Assembly: GCA_023666275.1 (NCBI GenBank)
Contig: JAMPCJ010000005.1
Location: 105,245-169,244, forward strand
Direction: 5' to 3'
Length of the DNA: 64,000 nucleotides
Source of the DNA: Treponema brennaborense
Lineage (GTDB): Bacteria; Spirochaetota; Spirochaetia; Treponematales; Treponemataceae
Of the stretch, positions 47,479-56,079 are shown in pieces. Numbering within the stretch: the stretch's first letter is position 1; every line of letters starts with the position of its first letter. A program made the position numbers and the translations under genes. A model generated the notes under the pieces. It ran no database searches. It was not told the DNA's origin and saw nothing but the letters and a program-made list of their open reading frames with translations.

Positions 47479-48987
47479 TTATTCGCCTGCATGTTTTATG
47501 CCGAGTATATCCAATTCTTTCTCGGTAAGTCCGACACCGCGAAGCATGAGCCTGTTTCCTTTCATCGCTTCTATTGAATTGATGCCCATGCCGCCCATCA
47601 TTTCTTTTATTTCATGTGTCCAGGCGAGAACCAAATTAACAAGCCGCTTATAACCGATGTCGGGATTCAGGCGCTTCACTAAATCGGGACGCTGCGTTGC
47701 AATTCCCCAATTGCATTTTCCGACTTGACAGCTGCGGCACAAATGGCATCCCAATGCCATCAGCGCCGCGCTTGCAATGTACACGGCATCGGCACCGAGA
47801 CAAATTGCTTTTACAATGTCCGCACTGGAATGAATGCTGCCGCCGACAATTACGGAAACATCGCCGCGAATGCCTTCTTCCCGCAGGCGCTGATCGACTG
47901 CCGCAAGCGCGAGCTCTATCGGAATGCCCACATTATCCCGAATACGCGTAGGCGCCGCACCGGTTCCGCCCCGGAAGCCGTCAATCGCTATAATATCCGC
48001 CCCGCTGCGGGCAATACCGCTCGCAATTGCAGCGACGTTATGTACTGCCGCTATTTTTACGATAACCGGTTTTGTATACGCCGTGGCTTCTTTCAATGAA
48101 TACACAAGCTGCCGCAAATCTTCGATTGAATAAATGTCGTGATGCGGTGCGGGAGAAATCGCATCGCTGCCTTCGGGAATCATGCGGGTACGCGAAACAT
48201 CGCCGACAATTTTCGCGCCGGGGAGGTGCCCTCCGATTCCGGGCTTTGCACCCTGCCCCATTTTTATTTCAATCGCCGCCCCTGCATGAAGATAGTCGCT
48301 GTGAACACCGAATCGTCCGGAAGCAACCTGCACAATCGTATTTTTTCCGTATTTGTAAAAATCTTCATGCAGTCCGCCTTCTCCGGTATTGTAGCAAATA
48401 CCCAGCTCCTGTGCGGCGCGCGCAAGACTTTCGTGCGCATTATAGCTTATGGAACCGTAACTCATCGCGCTGAACATTATCGGTACAGACAAATCAATAT
48501 GAGGCGGCTGTTCCGTCAGCAATTTTCCGTCTGCGCCGCGCTGCAGTTTTTCCGCTTTTTTTCCGAGCCGCACTTTTGTTTCCATCGGTTCACGCAGCGG
48601 ATCGATTGACGGATTCGTAACCTGCGACGCATTTATCAATATTTTGTTAAAATATACCGGATAGTTATCGGAAGGATTTCCCATGGAAGAAAGAAGAACA
48701 CCGCCGGAACCCGCCTGCTTGTAAATTTCCGTGATTGCCTGCGCAGGCCAGTTTGCATTCGGCCGGAAAGTATGGTCGCTTTTAACTATCTTCAGTGCAC
48801 GGACAGGACACAGCGACACACAGCGATGACACGCTACACATTTCGATTCATCCGCAAGCATTACACCGAGTTCCGCATCATAATGATGCACTTCGTTTGC
48901 ACATTGGCGTTCGCACGCGCGGCATCCGATACATCTGTCTTTATTGCGCACAACTTCAAATTCGGGATATATAAAATCAATGCTCAT
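47479..48987 (-). CDS. Glutamate synthase FMN domain with N-terminal ferredoxin
   Basis: 502 residues. An N-terminal two-cluster ferredoxin (CIGCRACERQCANE; CVACHRCVSLCPVRAL) is joined to the (beta/alpha)8 FMN-binding domain of glutamate synthase (GEGGLHEDFYKYG, KMGQGAKPGIGGHLPG, VKIAAVHNVA, DGFRGGTGAAP). It catalyses 2-oxoglutarate plus ammonia to glutamate. ATG 48987 follows AGGAGG directly after the amidotransferase gene. Confidence 0.92.
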   Translation of the reverse strand: MSIDFIYPEFEVVRNKDRCIGCRACERQCANEVHHYDAELGVMLADESKCVACHRCVSLCPVRALKIVKSDHTFRPNANWPAQAITEIYKQAGSGGVLLSSMGNPSDNYPVYFNKILINASQVTNPSIDPLREPMETKVRLGKKAEKLQRGADGKLLTEQPPHIDLSVPIMFSAMSYGSISYNAHESLARAAQELGICYNTGEGGLHEDFYKYGKNTIVQVASGRFGVHSDYLHAGAAIEIKMGQGAKPGIGGHLPGAKIVGDVSRTRMIPEGSDAISPAPHHDIYSIEDLRQLVYSLKEATAYTKPVIVKIAAVHNVAAIASGIARSGADIIAIDGFRGGTGAAPTRIRDNVGIPIELALAAVDQRLREEGIRGDVSVIVGGSIHSSADIVKAICLGADAVYIASAALMALGCHLCRSCQVGKCNWGIATQRPDLVKRLNPDIGYKRLVNLVLAWTHEIKEMMGGMGINSIEAMKGNRLMLRGVGLTEKELDILGIKHAGE

Positions 48988-48996
48988 TTTTTCCTC

Positions 48997-50157
48997 CTAG
49001 CGCACGCCCATTGCCGCACCGATGCCTCTGCCGTCATTTTCAACTGCCGCAAGTCCGTCCGAATCAAGCGTTACGATAACCGGCTCTCCGCCTTTCGGAG
49101 ACCATACGCGGTCCACATTATTCTCTATGACGCGAATCGCACATTCTTCGCTTGCCATGTATACCAAATCGTCTTTTTCGGCGCAAACCATGGAACGCAG
49201 CTTAAGCCTGTCATTGAGCGCCATCATTCCGCCGGTGAATCCGAATAAAATCGAAAACGGTCCCGTAATCAGCAATTCCGGAAACTGCCTGCGCAGGAAT
49301 TCCAGCTGTTCGGCGCGCGAGCGCGAGTCGGCGGAATTTTCCGCATACAAATTGTCGATAGTCTGCCAAAACGGCGCCGCAATAACGTGCGCGGTTTCTT
49401 CGAGCGAAAGCGACTGCTTGCGGACAAGATAATCAAGAATATACGTAATAACTTCCGTATCCGTAAGCAAATTGCATTTATAGCCGAACATTTCGATAAA
49501 GCGCCGGTTCGCATCATAAGAAGAAATTTCGCCGTTATGCACAACGGTGTAATCGAGCAGCGCAAACGGATGCGCGCCGCCCCACCATCCGGGAGTATTC
49601 GTCGGGTATCGTCCGTGCGCCGTCCAGCAGTATCCCGCATATTCATCGAGGCGGTAAAATCTGCCGACATCTTCGGGAAAACCGACAGCTTTGAAAACGC
49701 CCATATTTTTTCCGGAAGAAAACACATACGCGCCCTGTATGTTTGTGTTTATTTTATTCACGCAGCGCACGGTAAATTCTTTTTCGTCCAAATGGCTCGC
49801 ATCCAATTTTGTCGGCAGCGGCGCGACAAAATAACGCCAGATAAGCGGTTCATCGCGGATGGCCGGATTTTTGCGCACGGGAATTTTCGATAAGTTTATG
49901 ATATCAAAATGATCTTCGATAAAAATTTCGCATTCCCGTTTTGCCTCAACGGATTCATAAAAAATATGAAACGCGTAATACTGTTTATATTCCGGATAAA
50001 TTCCGTATCCCGCAAAACCGCCGCCGAGTCCGTTTGATCGATCATGCATTGTTTCAATTGATTTGACAATGTTTTCTCCGGTCATTCTTTTTCCTTTCCG
50101 CGAAAAAATACCGGAAATAGCACAGCCTGAAGGAATTCTGATCTCGCCCTCTTTCAT
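48997..50157 (-). CDS. Class II glutamine amidotransferase subunit of split glutamate synthase
   Basis: 386 residues, Ntn-hydrolase fold that frees ammonia from glutamine. Cys12 in IPSGCAISGIF is the expected nucleophile after removal of a short propeptide; NGLGGGFAGYGIYPEY and WTAHGRYPTNTP and VVHNGEISSYD are conserved substrate and ammonia-channel regions. ATG 50157 follows GGAGG; a longer frame upstream lacks this. First gene of the five-gene operon, preceded by an attenuator-like hairpin. Confidence 0.9.
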   Translation of the reverse strand: MKEGEIRIPSGCAISGIFSRKGKRMTGENIVKSIETMHDRSNGLGGGFAGYGIYPEYKQYYAFHIFYESVEAKRECEIFIEDHFDIINLSKIPVRKNPAIRDEPLIWRYFVAPLPTKLDASHLDEKEFTVRCVNKINTNIQGAYVFSSGKNMGVFKAVGFPEDVGRFYRLDEYAGYCWTAHGRYPTNTPGWWGGAHPFALLDYTVVHNGEISSYDANRRFIEMFGYKCNLLTDTEVITYILDYLVRKQSLSLEETAHVIAAPFWQTIDNLYAENSADSRSRAEQLEFLRRQFPELLITGPFSILFGFTGGMMALNDRLKLRSMVCAEKDDLVYMASEECAIRVIENNVDRVWSPKGGEPVIVTLDSDGLAAVENDGRGIGAAMGVR

Positions 50158-50828
50158 GTTGCCTCCAAAACAATCCGCGCGCTGCCTCAAACGCGCCGAA
50201 GCAAAAAAAACGTTTGCCGAAAAAATACTCAAAGAATTCCATAAAAAATTCTTTAAAATATTTTTTCAGCAAACGTCGTTGTTTACAAGAAAAACGTATC
50301 ACAAAAATTATTTTTATGCAAGCGCGGAATAACTGCCGTACGGGATAAACGCTCCGTCAACTTGCGAAAAATCATGCACGGATTTTCCGCGGAAAGTTTC
50401 GTCAAAATAATCCGCGCGGAACTCCGAACAGTATTTTGTCCGAAGTTCCGTATGCCGGAAAACTTTTTTAAATTGCTTTTTTTTTATGCGTTTGGTATGA
50501 AAGCCGGTGCGAAAAATACAAATTCGTTTTATCATCACCGTTAATTATTACTGTAAAACGCAAAACTGTTTTTTGGCGCACACTTCTTGAACTTTTCCGC
50601 ACGATGATTGTTGTTTTTTGCGCTTTTAAGCACAGAATCTGTTTTCGGCAGGGGCTGCCTGTTTATGATAAACAACATCATCCGCACGAAATCCGCAAAA
50701 GAATCGACGGTTTTTATCAAGGCATTGTAAAAATCTCGCTTCAGCTAAAATGTGCACATCATTTTAATATTCTGCTTTGAATAATGTATTGACAACCGTT
50801 ATCCGCATCTGTTACCTTTTTGATAAAT
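50158..50828. other. Long divergent intergenic region
   Basis: About 670 bp between the glutamate synthase operon and birA. It contains the hairpin plus T-tract at 50203-50276, a 14-bp-arm hairpin at 50417-50450, a 15-bp palindrome TGTTTAT-G-ATAAACA (50660-50674) and a TTGACA box (50789-50794) before birA. Short frames are present but none has start signals or a recognisable product. The middle may be a decayed gene or a small RNA. Confidence 0.5.
50203..50276 (-). terminator. Attenuator-like hairpin in the leader of the glutamate synthase operon
   Basis: On the minus strand a ~30-nt arm (starting ACGTTTGC, containing AAAAAATA, ending AAAGAATT) pairs nearly perfectly with its complement across an ~8-nt loop, then runs into TTTTTTTT. 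The structure lies 50-120 nt upstream of the first gene. Read-through control of the operon is a plausible inference. Confidence 0.6.
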
Positions 50829-52010
50829 ATGGGTAACGAAAATAAACACAGACAAATATTCCGCGAAGAAAACCCGAAACCGCCTCGGCACAGGAATAAA
50901 GCAAATCAAGAGCAGCGTACTTCGACAAAATATCGCGTGCTTGCCATGCTCAGAGAAGCAGCTGCCCCGCTTTCCGGAGAAATAATTGCGGCAGAAGCAG
51001 GTGTTTCGCGCGTTTCCGTGTGGAAAGCGGTGCAGGCTTTGCAGGAAGCCGGATACGGCATCGAAGCCGACGGCAAAGGATACGTTCTTTCCCGCGATGC
51101 GGCGGATAGTTTGTTTCCGTGGGAATTCGGCGACAAGGAATACATGTTTCATCATTACGGGCAGATTTCATCGACAATGGATAAAGCCCGCTTTTTGGCG
51201 GAACACACGGAAAGCGCTTTTGCGGAAAATCACTCTCCGCAAAAGCACACGGAAACAGCGGCAGGAAGCAGCTGCTTTATCGTAACCGCCGATCATCAAA
51301 CAAAAGCACGCGGCTGCGGAACACATGCTTGGGAATCCGTTGCGGGCGGATTATTTTTTACACTTGCCATGCGTCCCGAAATCACTGCTGGCGAAGCGCA
51401 GCGTTCCGTCATGGCAGCGCAAATAGCGCTTGCCGACACACTGAAAGAAATTACCGGACGGCAGTTTTTTCTGCGCTGGCCCAACGACATCTGGTCCGAA
51501 AAAGGCAAGGTTTCCGGCGTGCTGGATGAAATGAGCGTTTCCGGCGGCAGCGTTAACTGGCTGAATATCGGAATCGGCATAAATATCCGAAAAAAGCCCG
51601 ATCTGCAAAATACCGACGCGGTTTTTTCCGATGAAACAGCGAACCGAAATGCGCGCGCCGCAAATCAGGGAATGCGGAAAAAAATTCTCTGCGAATTCCT
51701 GAAAAAATTCGAGCAGACAGAAGCGCTGGCACTCGAAAATTCCGCCGCGCTTGCGAAACGCTGGAATTCATTATGCCCCGACACAGGACATTCGCTGCGC
51801 CTGGCGAAAAGCGGAGAAACAGCGCTTTTTCTCGGAATTAACGATTACGGATGGGCGCGCATTGTCCGCGGCGCAGATATGCAAAAAATTTCCGCCGGAA
51901 CAAACACGGGGATTCAAGACGAATCCTTTATTTTGCCGGGGAAGCAGGGTTTTGTAAAAACGCAGCGCCGATTTTCCGTCGGCACGGACTCGGCAAAAAC
52001 CGACATATAA
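50829..52010 (+). CDS. birA: Biotin-protein ligase / biotin repressor BirA
   Basis: 393 residues. N-terminal winged helix (LSGEIIAAEAGVSRVSVWKAV) suggests it also represses transcription. The ligase core has VTADHQTKARGCGTHAWES in the biotinoyl-AMP loop position, less arginine-rich than usual, then RWPNDIW and KGKVSGVLDE, WLNIGIGINI. It attaches biotin to carboxylase subunits. ATG 50829 or TTG 50820 are both possible; neither has a ribosome-binding site. It heads the biotin uptake genes, 32 bp before bioY. Confidence 0.9.
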   Translation: MGNENKHRQIFREENPKPPRHRNKANQEQRTSTKYRVLAMLREAAAPLSGEIIAAEAGVSRVSVWKAVQALQEAGYGIEADGKGYVLSRDAADSLFPWEFGDKEYMFHHYGQISSTMDKARFLAEHTESAFAENHSPQKHTETAAGSSCFIVTADHQTKARGCGTHAWESVAGGLFFTLAMRPEITAGEAQRSVMAAQIALADTLKEITGRQFFLRWPNDIWSEKGKVSGVLDEMSVSGGSVNWLNIGIGINIRKKPDLQNTDAVFSDETANRNARAANQGMRKKILCEFLKKFEQTEALALENSAALAKRWNSLCPDTGHSLRLAKSGETALFLGINDYGWARIVRGADMQKISAGTNTGIQDESFILPGKQGFVKTQRRFSVGTDSAKTDI

Positions 52011-52042
52011 CAATCCTCAAAAATACGGGAGGCAAACGATTT

Positions 52043-52678
52043 ATGGAACAAACAGAAAATAAGTCAAAAAAGAAAACATCGGCAGGTGTTTTTACTGCGC
52101 TGTTTGCGGCGTTTATCTGCGCGGGATGTTTTATTCAAATTCCGCTGCCGGGCGGCGTGCCGATTGTCATTCAAGACATGATGGCGATGCTTGCCGGATT
52201 GCTTGCGGGACCGGTATACGGCACGGCAGCCGTTTTTTTGTTTCTTATACTCGGCTGCATGGGACTGCCTGTTTTTTCGGGAAAAGCGGGGCTGCACATT
52301 TTGACGCAGGGACCTACCGGCGGTTTTTTGGCAGGATATTTGTTCGCGGCACTGACAGGCGGACTTATTCTGCATTTCGCATTGCCGCGGCGGAATTCAG
52401 CGCATGAAACAAAAAACGGCGGCAGCGGAAGCAAAGCAAACGATGCAGTAAAATCAAATGCATACCAATGGGTTGTAATTCTCGCGGCAGGCACGGCGGC
52501 AACGGCGGTTCTTTTTATTTGCGGAACACTCGGATTTATGCGAATCACCGATTCCGGCTTGAAAAAAACACTCGCGGCAACATTGTTTCCGTTTATCCCC
52601 GGCATTTGCATAAAACTCGCAGTAATGACCGCAGTCACAAAAAAATTCCGCACGATAACAGGCAGCTACATTGAATAA
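52043..52678 (+). CDS. bioY: BioY, biotin-binding S component of an ECF transporter
   Basis: 211 residues, six membrane segments. GVPIVIQDMMAMLAGLLAGP and LGCMGLPVFSG, then LTQGPTGGFLAGYLFAA, are BioY signatures. It binds biotin outside the cell and works with BioM and BioN. ATG 52043 follows GGGAGG. The end overlaps bioM by eight bases. Confidence 0.93.
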   Translation: MEQTENKSKKKTSAGVFTALFAAFICAGCFIQIPLPGGVPIVIQDMMAMLAGLLAGPVYGTAAVFLFLILGCMGLPVFSGKAGLHILTQGPTGGFLAGYLFAALTGGLILHFALPRRNSAHETKNGGSGSKANDAVKSNAYQWVVILAAGTAATAVLFICGTLGFMRITDSGLKKTLAATLFPFIPGICIKLAVMTAVTKKFRTITGSYIE

Positions 52679-53441
52679 AAAATCGAACCGAACCATTGCT
52701 TTTTCCCAGCCGCCCGAAAAACATGCGGGAACAGATAGTCTGCCGGAAAACATTGCAGTATCGGCAGCGAATGTTTCCCGCACATTTCCCGACGGAACGC
52801 GCGCACTTTCGGCGGTATCGTTCGAAATACAAAAAGGCGATTTCGTTGTCATTGCGGGCTCAAACGGTTCCGGCAAAAGCGTACTGATGTCGCTCATTGC
52901 AGGACTTGATTCACCTTCCGCAGGTTTTATCGGCACAGCGGGACACGTCGGCTTGGTGTTTCAAGACGCCGATGTGCAAATTCTCGGAGAAACACCCGAA
53001 GAAGATGTTTCTTTCGGGCCGCGCAATTTCGGTTTGAAAAAAGATGCGCTTGCAGAGCGGGTAAATAATGCGCTGGAACAGTGCGGACTTTCCGCAAAGA
53101 AAGATGCGCCCGCACGGCTGCTGTCCGGCGGAGAAAAACGCAGACTTGCCGTAGCAGGCGTATTGGCAATGGATTGTTCCATCGTTATTTTCGATGAGCC
53201 GTTTGCAAATCTCGACTGGCCCGGCATTCGGCAAGTCCATGATATTCTTTCAAAACTGCAAAAAGAAAAAAAAACGATTATCGTTCTCACTCACGAGCTT
53301 GAAAAATGTTTGGCAATGGCAGACCGATTCATCATTCTCGATAAAGGCAGCATCCGCTTTGACGGCACGCCCGCCTGCGGCATGTTTCTCGATTTGGAAC
53401 AATGGGGAATCAGAAAACCGACGGAATTCTTATGGACATGA
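52671..53441 (+). CDS. bioM: BioM, ATPase component of the biotin ECF transporter
   Basis: 256 residues. ABC ATPase with Walker A GSNGSGKS, Q-loop VFQDADVQ, signature LSGGEKRR and Walker B VIFDEPFANLD, followed by THELEKCL. Resembles EcfA/CbiO. The TTG start overlaps bioY and translation is probably coupled. Overlaps bioN by ten bases. Confidence 0.92.
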   Translation: MNKKSNRTIAFSQPPEKHAGTDSLPENIAVSAANVSRTFPDGTRALSAVSFEIQKGDFVVIAGSNGSGKSVLMSLIAGLDSPSAGFIGTAGHVGLVFQDADVQILGETPEEDVSFGPRNFGLKKDALAERVNNALEQCGLSAKKDAPARLLSGGEKRRLAVAGVLAMDCSIVIFDEPFANLDWPGIRQVHDILSKLQKEKKTIIVLTHELEKCLAMADRFIILDKGSIRFDGTPACGMFLDLEQWGIRKPTEFLWT

Positions 53442-54175
53442 AAAAAAAGAAAAACAATAGATCTTGGCGCACGCCGCCGTTGTTTTCGTATAGAAAAGGA
53501 AACTCCGTTGTTCACGCGATGCCGGCATGTATCAAACTGCTGCTGCTGTTTGTAATTTCCGTCAGAACTTTTTCCGATGCGCCGTCGCCGCTGTGTGTGC
53601 CGCAGCGAACTGCGTGCTGCGGTTTTTGCGCCGGTTTGCTTTTTCTTCTGTCCGGTACGCCGTTTTCTCATTTAAAAAAACTTCTTTTCGTGCCCCTCAC
53701 GGGTTTGTTCGTTACGTTATTCAAAATGATTTCTTTTTCGGAAACGCCGCCTTATTTTTTCGCCGACCTTTCGCAAATTCAGCCCGGAATTTTATATACT
53801 ATCCGCTTTTTTATTACTGCGGCAGCAGCTTTGGCGGTTTTCGAAACCACGACAACTTTGCAGATACAACGCACGCTCGAATCTGTTCAAAACGGAATTT
53901 CCCGCGTCATTCCTCCGCTGAAAAAACCGATTGCAGCATACAATCCTGCCCGAATGTTTTCACTTGCCATAATTTTTATCCCCCGCGTATTTTGTGCATG
54001 GAATCAAGTCAACAGCGCCGCACGCGCGCGGTATCCGAAAAAAAATTCGGCAAACAAATATCATATTTCTCCCGCATGCTATATCGAAAATATCTGCGCG
54101 CAGTTTTTCGGCATGTTTTCGGTTTTGCTGTATTCGGCAAAAGAAACAGAAAAAGCACTGCGCAATCGGACATGA
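53432..54175 (+). CDS. bioN: BioN, transmembrane coupling (T) component of the biotin ECF transporter
   Basis: 247 residues with about five membrane segments, and near the C-terminus NQVNSAARARYPKK, in the place of the conserved Ala-Arg-Gly coupling motif of EcfT. Couples ATP hydrolysis by BioM to biotin import by BioY. ATG 53432 overlaps bioM; a second ATG two codons later is equally possible. Last gene of the group; convergent with tcdA. Confidence 0.85.
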   Translation: MDMKKKKNNRSWRTPPLFSYRKGNSVVHAMPACIKLLLLFVISVRTFSDAPSPLCVPQRTACCGFCAGLLFLLSGTPFSHLKKLLFVPLTGLFVTLFKMISFSETPPYFFADLSQIQPGILYTIRFFITAAAALAVFETTTTLQIQRTLESVQNGISRVIPPLKKPIAAYNPARMFSLAIIFIPRVFCAWNQVNSAARARYPKKNSANKYHISPACYIENICAQFFGMFSVLLYSAKETEKALRNRT

Positions 54176-54214
54176 CTGCGATTTTCGGTTTGACAGGTGC
54201 AAAATATCCGCCGC

Positions 54215-54988
54215 TTATTTTGCGGCACACGGCAAAAGCAAATCATCGATGACAGCGGATGCAATAAGCAGTCCCGCGGCGGCAGGCGCAAAAACAATGC
54301 TTGCAGGCGTATTTTTGCGAAAAGAATTTTTCGAAGCATTCGGGAATTTTTCACATTCATCTGACGGCAGCACGGAAATATCGAACGCACACTTCGGAAC
54401 AAGCGGCTGTTCTTTTGAATACACAACTTTCAATTCGGTTATGCCGCGTTTGCGCATTTCGCGGCGCATGACACGGGCAAGCGGACATACCGATGTATCA
54501 TAAATATCGGCTATTTCAAAAGAAGACGGATAAAATTTATTGCCGGCGCCCATGCTGCTGATAACAGGAACGCCTGATTTTTTTGCCTGAATCACAATAT
54601 CGATTTTCGCGCTCACGGTATCAACCGCATCAATAACATAATCGTATTCGGAAAAATCAAATGTATTCGCGGTTTGCGGCAGATAAAATACTGGATACGC
54701 TGCAACAGTCGCTTCGGGATTTATTTCATGAATGCGCTGTTCCGCCGCATGAACTTTCAGCTGCCCGATTGTGCTTGAAAGTGCGATTATCTGCCTGTTT
54801 ATGTTTGTAACGGATACAACATCGTTATCGATAAGATCGAAAGCGCCTATTCCGCTGCGTGCCAATGCTTCCGCGGCATATCCGCCGACTCCGCCGATAC
54901 CGAAAATTGCAATTCGCGCGCGGGCAAGCCGTTCCATTTTTTCCGCACCGAGAAGCATTTTTGTCCGCAAAAATCTTTCCGAATCCAT
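54215..54988 (-). CDS. tcdA: tRNA threonylcarbamoyladenosine dehydratase (TcdA/CsdL-like)
   Basis: 257 residues, E1-like ThiF fold. GIGGVGGYAAEALARSG is the ATP-binding loop, LIDNDVVSVTNINRQ follows, and YVIDAVDTVSAKIDI and SSMGAGNKFYP are typical of TcdA, which cyclises the t6A modification of tRNA. The ATG at 54988 lies seven bases after an extended -10 box TGGTACAGT (55004-54996) on the minus strand; a GTG three codons earlier overlaps that box. No Shine-Dalgarno sequence. Confidence 0.87.
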   Translation of the reverse strand: MDSERFLRTKMLLGAEKMERLARARIAIFGIGGVGGYAAEALARSGIGAFDLIDNDVVSVTNINRQIIALSSTIGQLKVHAAEQRIHEINPEATVAAYPVFYLPQTANTFDFSEYDYVIDAVDTVSAKIDIVIQAKKSGVPVISSMGAGNKFYPSSFEIADIYDTSVCPLARVMRREMRKRGITELKVVYSKEQPLVPKCAFDISVLPSDECEKFPNASKNSFRKNTPASIVFAPAAAGLLIASAVIDDLLLPCAAK

Positions 54989-55091
54989 AGTCTGCACTGT
55001 ACCACATTTTTGCGGAAAAAGAAAATTGCTTAATCCGCGCGAAAATTTCGTAAAAGCGAAAAATTTTTCGTTTTTTTCCGTCTACAAGACA

Positions 55092-55201
55092 TTTGTTAGT
55101 AACTAACAAGAGGTTTGTTAGTTACTGACAAAGAGTTCATTAGCAACTGACAAGCGGCTTGTTAGTAACTGACAAGGTGTTTGTCAGCTATCGGCAAACT
55201 C
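55092..55201. repeat. Five tandem 22-bp units with internal dyads
   Basis: Units at 55092, 55114, 55136, 55158 and 55180, each exactly 22 bp. The core is a stem-3nt-stem dyad: TTGTTAG-TAA-CTAACAA in unit 1, with partly compensatory changes in later units (for example TTGTTAG-TTA-CTGACAA). The four to six bases between dyads vary. Same period and design as 3337-3402. Confidence 0.9.
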
Positions 55202-55295
55202 ACCGACAGCCTAGTTGCTTCGCACTTTGCAATGACGATGAGAAGCTTTGCGAGCAATGCATCACGCGGATAAACTTTTCCGGCGGCAATATTTT

Positions 55296-55304
55296 TGTTA
55301 TACT
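55296..55304 (+). promoter_or_regulatory. Extended -10 box of the DTW gene, leaderless arrangement
   Basis: TGTTATACT ends seven bases before ATG 55312. There is no ribosome-binding site. Confidence 0.65.
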
Positions 55305-55311
55305 CTGCAAT

Positions 55312-56034
55312 ATGAGCGAAAGATGCCTGAAATGTTTCCGCCCGCAGGAATATTGTTACTGCAAATATATAGTTCCCGTTCACACCGGAATAAAATTCGT
55401 CTTTTTAATGCATCCGAAAGAAGCGTTTCGGCAGCGAACGGGAACAGGACGGCTTGCGTATTTATCACTGCCGGATTCGGAAATACTCGTCGGCGTAAAT
55501 TTTTCGGAAAATACCCGTCTTTGCGCACTGCTCTCGGATTCGGCATATTATCCGCTGCTTTTATATCCCGCCGGCAATGCATTGACGGCGCAGTCCGATT
55601 GTCTGAAAACGGCGGCAAGCCATAAACGCCTGCTTATAATTATAGTAGACGCAACTTGGTTTTTCGCAAAAAAAATCATCAGACTCAGCGAAAACCTGCA
55701 CGGGCTGCAAACGCTTTCGTTCAAAGAACCGTATCGTTCCCAATTCCTGTTTAAACATCAGCCGGCGCCGGAATGTCTTTCTACGATAGAATCCTGCTAT
55801 TATTTGATTCGGGAATTACGCGATGCCGGCATTATCCGGCAAAAAACAGACGCAGAACCGCTGATGCACGTATTCAAGACGATGATTCGGTTTCAGATTG
55901 ACAAACAGCATGAGCGCGAAATATCCGGCGAAATCGACCGTTATGCATTGGCAGGCTCTCTGCGCGAAAAAAAGCGCCGAAAACGGCAGGCAGCCGTTCT
56001 GCATGACAGCACAAATAATCGGCAGCATGAATAA
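55312..56034 (+). CDS. DTW-domain protein, probable tRNA-uridine aminocarboxypropyltransferase
   Basis: 240 residues. N-terminal zinc-type cysteines (CLKCFRPQEYCYCK), then FLMHPKEAFRQRTGTGRLA and VDATWFFAKK, the DxTW motif, and PEYRSQF-like sequence (FKEPYRSQFLF). The family (TapT/TuaA) adds a 3-amino-3-carboxypropyl group to uridine in tRNA using S-adenosylmethionine. Leaderless start at ATG 55312. The next gene begins 45 bp downstream. Confidence 0.85.
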   Translation: MSERCLKCFRPQEYCYCKYIVPVHTGIKFVFLMHPKEAFRQRTGTGRLAYLSLPDSEILVGVNFSENTRLCALLSDSAYYPLLLYPAGNALTAQSDCLKTAASHKRLLIIIVDATWFFAKKIIRLSENLHGLQTLSFKEPYRSQFLFKHQPAPECLSTIESCYYLIRELRDAGIIRQKTDAEPLMHVFKTMIRFQIDKQHEREISGEIDRYALAGSLREKKRRKRQAAVLHDSTNNRQHE

Positions 56035-56042
56035 ATCGCTTG

Positions 56043-56071
56043 ATGACAGCAAAGCAAAAACGTGCGATACT
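56043..56071 (+). promoter_or_regulatory. Promoter of the lipoprotein at 56080, leaderless arrangement
   Basis: ATGACA (56043-56048), 17-bp spacer, GATACT (56066-56071) with an upstream TGC. It ends eight bases before ATG 56080. Confidence 0.6.
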
Positions 56072-56079
56072 TGTGTTAT

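Larger units (their letters stand above)
54989..55311. other. Divergent intergenic region with the second 22-bp array
   Basis: Between tcdA and the DTW gene. It holds both promoters, the five-unit 22-bp array (55092-55201) and an imperfect dyad at 55215-55260 with GCGAAGCAA/TTGCTCGC-like arms. No gene is seen. Confidence 0.6.

Noticed and set aside
50054..50302. Phenylalanine-rich frame in the glutamate synthase leader, considered as a Phe leader peptide
   Set aside because: The Phe codons come from the T-runs of the hairpin, and the operon is not a phenylalanine operon.
50362..50544. 60-codon frame in the birA upstream region
   Set aside because: No ribosome-binding site or -10 box at the leaderless distance, and the frame crosses a strong hairpin.
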